Shown piece after piece: positions 1 to 8,013 of a DNA stretch of 64,000 bases. The notes under the pieces were generated by a model. That model was not told the origin of the DNA. It worked only from the letters and a program-made list of their open reading frames with translations, and ran no database searches. The first letter of the stretch is position 1, and each line of letters starts with the position of its first letter. This DNA is from Niallia sp. XMNu-256 (GTDB taxonomy: Bacteria > Bacillota > Bacilli > Bacillales > Cytobacillaceae). The position numbers and the translations under genes are program-made. Where the stretch lies: positions 3,388,501 to 3,452,500 of the forward strand of contig NZ_CP137636.1 of assembly GCF_036670015.1 (NCBI RefSeq), read 5' to 3'.

Positions 1-1792
1 CTTGGAATGTACGTTGATGACCTGGCACTCCTTTTAATTGGAAAATTCCATTTTCAAATACAATATCTTCCTCTGCTGCTTCTAATTCATGGGCAGCAAT
101 TTTCTTTGCTTTTTCAACAACACGATCCGCAGCATAAGCAATAGCCCCACCTCCGACTGCAGTGGAACGAGAACCATATGTGCCCCATCCCATCGATACT
201 GATTTTGTATCACTGAAAACAAACTCGATATCATCTAATGGGATGCCAAGCTTATCTGCTACGATTTGGCCAAATGTTGTAGCATGTCCTTGACCGTGTG
301 GTGAAGTTCCACAAAAAACAGTTGCTTTTCCAGACGGATGAATCCGAACCGTTGCATTCTCCCAAACACCGCCTTGGAAACCGATAGCCCCTGCCACCTT
401 TGAAGGTCCAAATCCGCATAACTCTACATAGGTTGAAAAGCCAATTCCAATTAATTTCCCTAGTTTCCTTAATTTCTCTTGCTCTTTACGTAAGCTCTCA
501 TAATTAATGATGTCTAAAGCTCTTTGCAGCGGCTTTTCATAATCTCCACTGTCATAAAGTAACCCTTGCGCATTTGTATAAGGAAAAGCCTCTTTTTTCA
601 CGAAATTCTTTCTTCTAATTTCAACCGGGTCCATAGCTATTTTCTTAGCAAATAAATCAATCATCCTTTCAATTTGATAAGTCGCCTCTGGCTTACCTGC
701 CCCACGATATGCATCAATTGGAGTTGTGTTTGTATAAACACCGATCGTTTCACATGAGGCATGCGGGATATCATAAGCTCCAGTAATCATTAAACCAAAG
801 TCAATCGTCGGACACCCTGGACCAAACGTAGATAAATAAGCACCTAAATTAGCTGTGTTTTTCACCCGAATGGCAGTAAGGGTCCCATCTTTTTTTCCAG
901 CAAGTTCAACGTCAATGATCTCATCCCGTCCAGCATTTGCCGCAATAAAGTTTTCACTTCTAAGCTCAATCCATTTAACTGGTCTGTTAAGATCACGAGC
1001 AGCATAACCAACTAACGCTTCATCAGGGTGTACGCCAATTTTACCACCAAACCCTCCCCCCATATCTGGAGCTATTACGCGCAGCTTTGATTCTGGAATG
1101 TTCAGTACCTCTGATAATACCATTCTATGAATATGTGGATTTTGGGAAGAGCACCAAAGGGTTAAATCACCACTACCTGCATCATATTGTCCGATTGCGG
1201 CACGAGTTTCAATAGCACTAGGAAAAACCCGCTGCAAATTAAAGCTTTCTCGAACAACCACTTCAGCACTTTCAATCAGTTCATCTGCTACTTCACCCGC
1301 TTTCCAGTGAAGGGCAATATTATTTTCAATATCCTCATGAATGACTAGTTGATTGTCTTTAATTGCCTCTTTTTGACGGACAACAGCAGGAAGAACTTCA
1401 TAGTCTACTTCAATTAAATCGACTGCATCACGAACGGTATAACGGTCATCAGCAATAACTAATACAACTCCATCACCAACATAACGCACAGTATCACTAG
1501 CTAATGGATAATGTGGTGCCTCTTTTAAATTACAGCCAGGTACACGCCAGGTTGTTGGAATTGGACCGATTTTTCCTTCTAGATCCTTCCCTGTATAGAT
1601 GGCAACAACGCCTTCTAACCTCAATGCATCGTCGATTAGAATATTTTTAATCTTTGCGTGGGCATGAGGACTTCTTATGACTGTTGCATATAACATACCT
1701 GGTAATTGAATATCATCGGCAAATCTTCCATTTCCCGTTAATAGCCGAGGATCTTCTTTTCGTTTTACTGGAGTACCAACTATTTTAGCCAT
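1..1792 (-). CDS. Molybdenum hydroxylase large subunit (CoxL/xanthine dehydrogenase family), partial
   Basis: Open to the left edge of the window, so the C-terminal part is missing; about 597 residues are visible, against roughly 770-800 for the family. The start is an ATG at 1792 that overlaps the end of the small-subunit gene by 8 bases. The N-terminus (GTPVKRKEDPRLLTGNGRF) is typical of aldehyde oxidase/xanthine dehydrogenase large chains, and motifs such as DMGGGFGGK and AYRGAGKPEA are present. AYRGAGK is the form found in CoxL-like (form II) enzymes; true form I CO dehydrogenases carry AYRCSFR, so CO is an unlikely substrate. The family binds a molybdopterin-cytosine dinucleotide cofactor and hydroxylates aldehydes or N-heterocycles using water. 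No FAD subunit (CoxM) is visible here; it may lie beyond the left edge. The family call is firm, the substrate unknown. Confidence 0.93.
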   Translation of the reverse strand, partial: MAKIVGTPVKRKEDPRLLTGNGRFADDIQLPGMLYATVIRSPHAHAKIKNILIDDALRLEGVVAIYTGKDLEGKIGPIPTTWRVPGCNLKEAPHYPLASDTVRYVGDGVVLVIADDRYTVRDAVDLIEVDYEVLPAVVRQKEAIKDNQLVIHEDIENNIALHWKAGEVADELIESAEVVVRESFNLQRVFPSAIETRAAIGQYDAGSGDLTLWCSSQNPHIHRMVLSEVLNIPESKLRVIAPDMGGGFGGKIGVHPDEALVGYAARDLNRPVKWIELRSENFIAANAGRDEIIDVELAGKKDGTLTAIRVKNTANLGAYLSTFGPGCPTIDFGLMITGAYDIPHASCETIGVYTNTTPIDAYRGAGKPEATYQIERMIDLFAKKIAMDPVEIRRKNFVKKEAFPYTNAQGLLYDSGDYEKPLQRALDIINYESLRKEQEKLRKLGKLIGIGFSTYVELCGFGPSKVAGAIGFQGGVWENATVRIHPSGKATVFCGTSPHGQGHATTFGQIVADKLGIPLDDIEFVFSDTKSVSMGWGTYGSRSTAVGGGAIAYAADRVVEKAKKIAAHELEAAEEDIVFENGIFQLKGVPGHQRTFQ

Positions 1793-2318
1793 TCATTGAT
1801 CCCTCCCCAACTAGTGCATTTCCGTTTTGTAATTGGTCTCTTTCAGCCATAATCTTGGCTGCTTTTTGAACAGCACTGACGATAAACTGATAACCTGTAC
1901 AGCGACAAATGACTCCTTCCATCCCCTCTCGAATCTCTTCCTCTGTCGGATTTGGGTTATCTTTTAATATAGCAATCATGGCCATCATGACTCCCGGTGT
2001 ACAGTAGCCACATTGTAAACCATGCTCCTCCCAAAAACTTTGCTGCATTGGGTGAAGATTTTCAATCGTTCCTAGTCCTTCGACTGTTGAGATTTTAGCC
2101 CCCTCTGTTTGAACCGCAAGCATCGTACATGACTTAACTGCATCTCCATTTACCAAGATCGTACAAGCCCCACATTGGCTTGTGTCACATCCGATATGTG
2201 TACCTGTCAATCCTAGATCATCACGTAAATAATGCACAAGTAGTTTCCGGGGCTCCACTTCAGCACTTCGTTCAGCACCATTCACGTTTACGGTTACTTT
2301 TTGCTTCTTAATTTCCAT
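1785..2318 (-). CDS. Molybdenum hydroxylase small subunit, 2x[2Fe-2S] (CoxS-like)
   Basis: 177 residues. An N-terminal plant-type ferredoxin domain carries C44, C49, C52 and C64 ([10 protein letters not shown]...C), and a C-terminal helical domain carries C103-x2-C106 and C138-x-C140 (CGYCTPG, CRCTGY). These eight cysteines bind the two [2Fe-2S] clusters that carry electrons from the molybdenum site to the flavin. The start ATG follows a GGGGGTG ribosome site. The gene overlaps the large subunit by 8 bases, so the two are translationally coupled. The tail after residue 160 is slightly longer than usual. It follows the CoxG-like gene by 160 bases that hold no recognisable signal. Confidence 0.95.
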   Translation of the reverse strand: MEIKKQKVTVNVNGAERSAEVEPRKLLVHYLRDDLGLTGTHIGCDTSQCGACTILVNGDAVKSCTMLAVQTEGAKISTVEGLGTIENLHPMQQSFWEEHGLQCGYCTPGVMMAMIAILKDNPNPTEEEIREGMEGVICRCTGYQFIVSAVQKAAKIMAERDQLQNGNALVGEGSMNG

Positions 2319-2478
2319 CTCTCGAACACCCCCTATAATTTATAAAAATACCTTTAATCAATTCGCTATATCCACCTAAGGCTCATTTCTTTGTAATGGG
2401 ATTAGACTCCCACTGATCCAGAATTAAATTTAAACTCGCCTCCCAGTTATAGAAGTAAAAAGAATATATTAAATGCAA

Positions 2479-2931
2479 TTAGAGCTTAGCCATTTCTTTC
2501 GTTTCTTTTTCAATATCTTTAAAAAACTTGCCTAATACGACCTTAGCCACACCTCCCATAACCCGTTGCCCAACGGATGCAAGTGTACCTGTAACTTTGA
2601 CTTCTGCCTTACAAGTAAGCGTCGCTCCTTGCTCAGATTCCTCTAGAATCATAGAAGCATCTGCATCAATCTCACCTGGCTTCCCTTTTCCTTGTACAAG
2701 CAATCGATATGAATAGGGTTCAATTATATCAACTTGGCGAACGACAGCTGTGAATACCCCCTTGACCGGGCCAATATTAATTCCAAGCTCTGTGTTATAA
2801 ACCTTTTCCTCTACTTCTTCAAAAACCTTGCAGCCTGGTAAAGATCGTTGTAGACATCCTTGATCCTGAAGGGTTTGCCAAAGCAACTCTCGTGATACAT
2901 CTTTAAACGTATAAGTTTGTTCAATATTCAA
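2479..2931 (-). CDS. CoxG-like SRPBCC family protein
   Basis: 150 residues, matching carbon monoxide dehydrogenase accessory protein CoxG in length and pattern: an opening phrase about pouring in a START/SRPBCC helix-grip fold (LLWQTLQDQGCLQRSLPGCK) and a C-terminal amphipathic helix (residues about 120-148) containing LASVGQRVMGGVAK. In Oligotropha-type systems CoxG helps recruit the molybdenum hydroxylase to the membrane; family members next to other molybdenum hydroxylases are thought to do similar work or to bind substrate. Its position between pxpA and the small subunit ties the molybdenum enzyme to the upstream carboxylase/lactamase genes. The function here is inferred from context. Confidence 0.85.
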   Translation of the reverse strand: MNIEQTYTFKDVSRELLWQTLQDQGCLQRSLPGCKVFEEVEEKVYNTELGINIGPVKGVFTAVVRQVDIIEPYSYRLLVQGKGKPGEIDADASMILEESEQGATLTCKAEVKVTGTLASVGQRVMGGVAKVVLGKFFKDIEKETKEMAKL

Positions 2932-2989
2932 TCTGTTTCTCTCCTTTATGAAAAAATGGCTTTTTTATTCTATAAAATATAGGGATCTA

Positions 2990-3763
2990 CTAAACTATGT
3001 TTTTAATTGAAGTAATTTCTACTTCAGCAGCATTTAATGCTCGAACAATTGCCTTTGCAAGGATGGGTGCTCCTGGTGTATCCCCATGAATACATACAGT
3101 CTGAGCTTCAATTGAAACATCGTTGCCATCATAAGTAAGGACTTTTCCCTCTTTTACCATCCGAACGACTCGTTGTGCCATTTCATCATAATCCTTTATC
3201 TCTGAGCCTTTTCTTGTTAAGACAATGGAACCTGTCTCTGTATGTTCTCGATCGGAGTAAACCTCCTTAGCCACAGGAATGCCCATTTTGATCGCCTCTT
3301 CATATACCTCGGATTGATTGAGGGCAAAAATAATCATATTTGGACCTGCATCATGTACTGCTTCTAAAATCGATCGCGCAAGCTGTTTATCTTCCATCGC
3401 TTTCATAAAAAGAGCGCCATGTGGTTTGCAATGCTGAATTTGTACATCTTGAGCACGACAAAATTCACGTAAAGCGCCAAGTTGGTACGTGACATAATCC
3501 CTTACCTCATCAGGAGTACATGTCATATAGCGGCGACCAAACCCTAATAAATCCGGGAAAGCTGGATGGGCGCCTATGCCCACCCCGTATTTTTTGGCAA
3601 GAGCCACTGTTTTTTTCATCACATAAGGATCACCACCGTGAAATCCGCAAGCGATATTAGCAGAAGTGATATACTGCATCATTTCCTCGTCATTGCCGAT
3701 TTCATATAAACCAAAGCTTTCACCCATGTCACAATTTAAGTCGATCTTTACCACGTCATTCAC
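2990..3763 (-). CDS. pxpA: 5-oxoprolinase subunit A homologue (LamB/YcsF family)
   Basis: 257 residues, the usual length. The N-terminal signature IDLNCDMGESFG and the segments ANIACGFHGGDP and GAHPAFPDLLGFGRR are hallmarks of LamB/YcsF proteins, which have a TIM-barrel-like fold. In B. subtilis PxpA works with PxpB and PxpC to open the lactam ring of 5-oxoproline with ATP. Here the three subunits are split by biotin carboxylase and biotin carrier genes, and a molybdenum hydroxylase follows. The true substrate may therefore be another lactam or cyclic amide. The gene ends 58 bases before the CoxG gene and begins 3 bases after the carboxylase gene, so it is clearly part of the operon. Confidence 0.9.
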   Translation of the reverse strand: MNDVVKIDLNCDMGESFGLYEIGNDEEMMQYITSANIACGFHGGDPYVMKKTVALAKKYGVGIGAHPAFPDLLGFGRRYMTCTPDEVRDYVTYQLGALREFCRAQDVQIQHCKPHGALFMKAMEDKQLARSILEAVHDAGPNMIIFALNQSEVYEEAIKMGIPVAKEVYSDREHTETGSIVLTRKGSEIKDYDEMAQRVVRMVKEGKVLTYDGNDVSIEAQTVCIHGDTPGAPILAKAIVRALNAAEVEITSIKNIV

Positions 3764-3766
3764 CTC

Positions 3767-5113
3767 TTATGACTTGATTTCCTTTTTCTCTAATATCTGT
3801 GTTGTGTAGTTACCGGATACAAACTGCTTCATTTTCATAATTTGATCTAAGAGGGCAAGGTTCGTTTTAATGCCTTCTACCTCTATTTTGTTAAGTGTGT
3901 CAATCATTTTTTTAATGGATTCACTTCTCGTATCAGCGTGTACAATAATTTTTCCAATCATCGCATCATAAAACGGAGAAACAGCACTGCCTTCTTCTAC
4001 ACCAAAATCAAGTCGTACATTCCCATTAGGTAGTTTCAAGGTTGTTAGCTTTCCTGGAGAAGGAAAGAATGTGACAGGGTCTTCCGCATATAGACGACAT
4101 TCAATGGAATGACCCTTTCGTGTGATTTCATCCTGATTAAGCGGAAGTTTGTCACCAGCAGCAATCATTAATTGCCATTCAACTAAATCAATTCCCGTTA
4201 TCTCCTCTGTAACGGGATGCTCAACTTGTAATCTTGTATTCATTTCTAAAAAGTAAAAATTATGATTCCCATCAAAAATAAATTCCATCGTTCCGACATT
4301 CGTATAACCAATTTCTGCTACCCCTCGGACAGCTGCTTCTAATAATTTGGCTCTTAAAGACTCATCTAAAAATGATGAAGGACTTTCCTCAACCACTTTT
4401 TGATTTCTACGTTGAACAGAGCACTCTCTCTCAAATAAATGAACAACATTTCCAAAACGATCAGCTGCTACTTGGACTTCAATATGATGGGAATCGGATA
4501 TCCACTTTTCTAAAAAGACGGTTCCATCATTAAAAAAGGATTGTGCTTTCTGAATCGTCGTATCATAAGCTTTAATCATTTCTTCTTCATTTTGAACAAG
4601 CTGCATGCCAATTCCACCGCCGCCTGCACTCGCTTTAAGCATAAGTGGATAGCCTAGTTTTTCAGCAATGGCAAGGGCCTCGTCTAGTGAACCAAGCTTT
4701 CCTGCTGAGCCTGGAACTACTGGGACGCCGGCCGCTTGCATTTGAGTTCTAGCCTCAAGCTTGGAACCCATGATCTTCATAATGTTGGCAGCGGGTCCGA
4801 TAAAGACAATATTTTCTTGTTCACAACTCTCAACAAAAAGGGGGTTTTCTGATAAAAACCCATAGCCTGGATGAATGGCATCTACTTTTGTTTCTTTAGC
4901 TGCTTGGATGATGTTTTCAATATCCAAATAACTTTTTTTAGCTTGTGCAGGGCCAATACAGACCGCCTCGGTTGCTTCACGAACAAAAGGTGCATCGGCA
5001 TCTGCTTCTGAATAAACCGCGACCGTCTCAATGCCGAGACGATGACAAGTACGGATAATCCTTCTAGCAATCTCTCCTCTGTTTGCAATGAGTACTCTAT
5101 TGAAATAAGGCAT
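3767..5113 (-). CDS. Biotin carboxylase (AccC-type ATP-grasp)
   Basis: 448 residues, the normal size of a stand-alone biotin carboxylase. Visible are the N-terminal domain (RVLIANRGEIARRIIRT), the ATP-grasp glycine loop (KASAGGGGIGM, near residue 160) and the catalytic signature EMNTRLQVEHPVTE near residue 290. It carboxylates biotin on the neighbouring carrier protein using ATP and bicarbonate. It is not beside accA/accD, so it is probably a pathway-specific paralogue rather than the fatty-acid enzyme. The KipI/KipA neighbours are homologous to the carboxyltransferase portion of urea carboxylase, which suggests a split biotin-dependent carboxylase. Ribosome site AAGGAGGACAAGA precedes the ATG. 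Confidence 0.93.
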   Translation of the reverse strand: MPYFNRVLIANRGEIARRIIRTCHRLGIETVAVYSEADADAPFVREATEAVCIGPAQAKKSYLDIENIIQAAKETKVDAIHPGYGFLSENPLFVESCEQENIVFIGPAANIMKIMGSKLEARTQMQAAGVPVVPGSAGKLGSLDEALAIAEKLGYPLMLKASAGGGGIGMQLVQNEEEMIKAYDTTIQKAQSFFNDGTVFLEKWISDSHHIEVQVAADRFGNVVHLFERECSVQRRNQKVVEESPSSFLDESLRAKLLEAAVRGVAEIGYTNVGTMEFIFDGNHNFYFLEMNTRLQVEHPVTEEITGIDLVEWQLMIAAGDKLPLNQDEITRKGHSIECRLYAEDPVTFFPSPGKLTTLKLPNGNVRLDFGVEEGSAVSPFYDAMIGKIIVHADTRSESIKKMIDTLNKIEVEGIKTNLALLDQIMKMKQFVSGNYTTQILEKKEIKS

Positions 5114-5151
5114 TCTTGTCCTCCTTTATACCAAAATGCTTTTCTACTATT

Positions 5152-5403
5152 TTATTTTTCTACGATAATGGCTAGCTCTTGACCTGCATCAATCATATCC
5201 TCGTTCTCAACGAGAAAACTTTCTAAAACTCCGCTAGCTTCGGCTTTAACCTCATAGAAACTTTTCATTACTTCAATTAATCCGATGACATCCCCCTCAT
5301 TAACTAAGTCTCCTACATTAACAAACACCTCTTTATCAGGTGCTGGTTTACGGTAAAAAACTCCTGGAATTGGTGATAAAACTTTTTTATTCGTATCTGT
5401 CAT
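5152..5403 (-). CDS. Biotin carboxyl carrier protein (AccB-type lipoyl/biotinyl domain)
   Basis: 83 residues, essentially a bare biotinyl domain without the proline/alanine linker of fatty-acid AccB. The attachment motif reads EVMKSF, with the biotinylated lysine at K47; the more usual form is EAMKM, so the residues around the lysine are divergent. The hammerhead fold is recognisable from paired segments VGDLVNEGDVIGLIE and SGVLESFLVENEDMIDAGQ. It sits between the biotin carboxylase (38 bases downstream) and the KipA homologue (12 bases upstream), which fits a dedicated carrier for this operon. Confidence 0.92.
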   Translation of the reverse strand: MTDTNKKVLSPIPGVFYRKPAPDKEVFVNVGDLVNEGDVIGLIEVMKSFYEVKAEASGVLESFLVENEDMIDAGQELAIIVEK

Positions 5404-5415
5404 GAATGATTCCCC

Positions 5416-6390
5416 CTATACTTGTAGTTCTTGTTTTATTCTTTCTACTTTTTGTTTGTATTCTTTTCGAATCTCTAAGGCTTCTTCAATATTTACTGCT
5501 TTAAAGCGGACCTTTTCATTTGTTTTTATTTGTGCCATCTTATTTAAATCCGTCGAGATGATCGTACAAATGGTTGCGTATCCCCCACCAGTCACAGCAT
5601 CATTTAATAAGGCAATCGGTTCAACACCATCTGGCACTTGAATTGAGCCAATTGGATAACCGAGATCTACTACGTTTGATGGATTGCTTCCTGCACCAAA
5701 TGGCTGTTCGCGCTCAACAAATTGTAAACGCTCTCCTTTAAAACGGTAGCCTACACGATTAGCCTCAGTAGTAACCGTCCAATCAATGGAGAAGAACCTT
5801 TCCTTGCTTTCTTCGGTCAAACGATAACTGCATAGTCCTACAACCACACGGATTTCATTCACCTTTGAGAAGGTTGGAAGATATTCTTCACGGATCCGTG
5901 ATCCAATCCTCACTGCATTCTTTACATCCTTTCCAATGCCCAAAACATCCCCTTCTTGTAATGCTCTTCCTTCGTGGCCACCGATTCCACATAACGTATA
6001 AGTAGAACGGGATTCCATGATCAGTGGGACATCAATTCCTCCTGCTACAGCTAAATACACACGAGCACCTTGCTTAACAAAATCAAAAGAAAGTTCATCT
6101 CCAGCCTTAACGGAAATGGTTTCCCACATTGGAACAGATTCACCATTTACTTTTGGTGGAATCTCTCCTCCTGTTATCGCGATCATTGCATCTTGTTGAA
6201 ATTGAAGAACGGGGCCTATATAAGTAATTTCTAGCGAAGCAGCATTTTCCCCATTTCCAACAAGCAAATTCCCTACTGAATAGGAAAACTTGTCCATGGC
6301 TCCAGAGGGAGGCATTCCAACTTCATAATGGCCGATTCTTCCAAAATCTTGAACAGTTGTTTGTAGCCCGGGTTTTATTACTTTAATCAT
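5416..6390 (-). CDS. pxpC: 5-oxoprolinase subunit C homologue (KipA/AHS2 family carboxyltransferase domain)
   Basis: 324 residues. The start IKVIKPGLQTTVQDFGRIGH and the segment GMPPSGAMDKFSYSVGNLLVGN are characteristic of allophanate hydrolase subunit 2/KipA/PxpC. The ATG overlaps the KipI stop by 4 bases (ATGA), giving translational coupling. The family forms the cyclophilin-like half of PxpBC and is also the second half of the carboxyltransferase region in urea carboxylase. With a biotin carboxylase and a biotin carrier directly downstream, it may act in carboxyl transfer rather than in plain 5-oxoprolinase chemistry. Confidence 0.9.
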   Translation of the reverse strand: MIKVIKPGLQTTVQDFGRIGHYEVGMPPSGAMDKFSYSVGNLLVGNGENAASLEITYIGPVLQFQQDAMIAITGGEIPPKVNGESVPMWETISVKAGDELSFDFVKQGARVYLAVAGGIDVPLIMESRSTYTLCGIGGHEGRALQEGDVLGIGKDVKNAVRIGSRIREEYLPTFSKVNEIRVVVGLCSYRLTEESKERFFSIDWTVTTEANRVGYRFKGERLQFVEREQPFGAGSNPSNVVDLGYPIGSIQVPDGVEPIALLNDAVTGGGYATICTIISTDLNKMAQIKTNEKVRFKAVNIEEALEIRKEYKQKVERIKQELQV

Positions 6391-7256
6391 GAGTACAACC
6401 TCCTTAACACGTCCTCAGAAAACGCTTTTGGATTGTCCAGCACCTCTTGCGGTTTAAAAGTTATCTCCTTCGTTAAATAACGGAAAGTACCTTCTTCTAC
6501 TTGTTTTTCGATAGATTGAAATTCATCCATAGTAATACTGCGATAGCGGAAAATATCCCCTTGTCTAGGGAATGTCATCGAATCCTTAAAGTCATATAAT
6601 CGCTGTTCTTTTTGATAAATCGGTGCTGCAGCAGTTCCAAATAATTGATATCCGCCTGCTCCTTGAACCGGATAAATAACAGCAAAGGCTCCACCAAATC
6701 CGAATGCTCTTTCTGGGGTGTATGTACGGGGTCTAACATATTTTGGCACTTCAATTTGTTGTTCACGCGGAACCATTTGATAGCACCATGGCAATCCTGG
6801 AACAAAACCAATCATAGATACTAGATAGGGAGAATCGGTAATTGCCTTAATAAGGGCTTCCTTTGAGTCGAACCCATTAATTCTTGCAGCATATTCTAAA
6901 TCTGTTGAATTTGGATCTTGATGGCGGTCTCTAAACCGCATTAAAGCTTCATTTGTCCACGGGTCATCAAATAAGACTGGAACATCTACAATTCGTGAGG
7001 TAATTTCAAAGTTGTCAACCGATACGGTTTGCTCTAGTTCTTTCAACTTTGTAATTAAATCATTAGGATGGATTTCTTCAGGAATAAAGCGGACCATGTA
7101 GGAGGCATTTGAGGGACAGACATCTACAATTCCTTGTAAGTTTTCCTCTCTCAACCGCCTTGTAATAGCCATCGCTTGAAAATTAGCTTCAAGACTCATC
7201 GACTCAGATAACTCAACGAAAATAAATTCATCGCCACCGTACTCGTAACGTGTCAA
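6387..7256 (-). CDS. pxpB: 5-oxoprolinase subunit B homologue (KipI/AHS1 family)
   Basis: About 289 residues from the TTG at 7256, chosen because a GAGGTGATT ribosome site lies 4-9 bases upstream; a TTG at 7289 is in frame but has no ribosome site. The conserved KipI/AHS1 core is present (GFVPGLPWCYQ, KYVRPRTYTPERAFGFGG, YPVQGAGGYQLFGT). Family members are about 240 residues, so this one is longer: residues about 1-75 form the usual N-terminal domain and there is a short C-terminal extension after FRYRSI. It is the first gene of the operon, preceded by about 250 bases with a cre-like site. In B. subtilis KipI also inhibits KinA; that role is not implied here. Confidence 0.9.
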   Translation of the reverse strand: MTRYEYGGDEFIFVELSESMSLEANFQAMAITRRLREENLQGIVDVCPSNASYMVRFIPEEIHPNDLITKLKELEQTVSVDNFEITSRIVDVPVLFDDPWTNEALMRFRDRHQDPNSTDLEYAARINGFDSKEALIKAITDSPYLVSMIGFVPGLPWCYQMVPREQQIEVPKYVRPRTYTPERAFGFGGAFAVIYPVQGAGGYQLFGTAAAPIYQKEQRLYDFKDSMTFPRQGDIFRYRSITMDEFQSIEKQVEEGTFRYLTKEITFKPQEVLDNPKAFSEDVLRRLYS

Positions 7257-7504
7257 TAGAATCACCTCGGAAATATAATGATTTTTCAATTATAAATAAT
7301 GCAATATTCGTGCCAAAGTGTCTGAACTCCAAACAATGGTTAATTAAACGTTTGCAACAATAGTACAAAAACAAAATTTCAATTTTGAAATAAACTTGCA
7401 AATTTGAAAGCGCTTATATTTTATGCAGACATTCCAACACAATATAGGAGAAATTTAACATTCCCCACACATCATTCTAAACGGATAAGAAAAGAGGCAC
7501 CCCA
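7257..7504 (-). promoter_or_regulatory. Upstream region of the carboxylase/molybdenum hydroxylase operon with cre-like site
   Basis: About 250 gene-free bases upstream of the first operon gene. At 7405-7418 lies TGAAAGCGCTTATA, which differs from the CcpA cre consensus TGWAANCGNTNWCA at one position. This suggests carbon catabolite control of the operon. I could not place a convincing sigma-A promoter. The assignment is by pattern only. Confidence 0.4.
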
Positions 7505-7543
7505 AAAGAAAAACTGTTGACAACTACTATTAGTTGCCAACAG
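7505..7543 (-). terminator. Rho-independent terminator downstream of yhaL
   Basis: An 11-base stem (CTGTTGACAAC at 7514-7524, GTTGCCAACAG at 7533-7543, one mismatch) is followed on the minus strand by a T-rich tract (7505-7513). It lies about 30 bases after the yhaL stop. Confidence 0.8.
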
Positions 7544-7575
7544 TCTCTCGAGATTGCCCTGTACATTTTATGAAG

Positions 7576-7767
7576 TTAAACTCCCATTGATTTTTCTACT
7601 GACTGCTTTTCCTCGCGTTCTTGTTCTAGACGCTTCATATAAACTTCGCCTTCGCGTTCAATTATCTCATCCTCGATTTGCTTCTCCTCTTTACCGGTTT
7701 TATATACCATAAATGCACTAAAGACAATTCCCATTACCACTAAATACATCCAAAAAGGAACATCCAT
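7576..7767 (-). CDS. yhaL: YhaL-like small sporulation membrane protein
   Basis: 63 residues from the ATG at 7767, preceded by an AGGTGG ribosome site. The reading frame stays open to 7824, but that extension is encoded by a dispersed repeat and is probably not translated. Residues about 5-22 (FWMYLVVMGIVFSAFMVY) form one membrane helix, and the rest is a charged, Glu/Lys-rich helix. Composition and location next to yhaN match the B. subtilis sporulation protein YhaL. Its molecular function is not known. Confidence 0.75.
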   Translation of the reverse strand: MDVPFWMYLVVMGIVFSAFMVYKTGKEEKQIEDEIIEREGEVYMKRLEQEREEKQSVEKSMGV

Positions 7768-7788
7768 TTCTATCCACCTCACATAATC

Positions 7789-7930
7789 AATTCGCTCGTC
7801 GAATTTGCGCCCGGATTTTTTCACGCTTCAAAACGCCACTTCCTGGGGTTTCGCCTCAGTAGGACATCCTGTCCGTTTCGAGACTCTTGATAAATCTTTA
7901 AAAAATCCCAGGCATCCGCCTTGTCCATAC
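7789..7930 (+). repeat. Family A dispersed repeat, copy 1
   Basis: Intergenic element between yhaN and yhaL. It shares phrases with six other places in the window: GTCGAATTTGCGCCCGGATT, CACGCTTCAAAACGCCA, AGGACATCCTGTCC and AATCCCAGGCATCCGCC. This copy lacks the terminal hairpin arm seen in copies 2, 4, 5 and 6. It occupies the spot where yhaM would be expected. Confidence 0.7.
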
Positions 7931-8013
7931 ATTTTATGAACCGATCGATGGAGTTATGTCACTAAAAGGCAGAAATATGAAATTTACAGACGATGTTCCC
8001 TTATTCCGATAGC

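Noticed and set aside
1-1792. True (form I) CO dehydrogenase large subunit
   Set aside because: The motif is AYRGAGK, not the AYRCSFR of form I enzymes, so aerobic CO oxidation is not supported.
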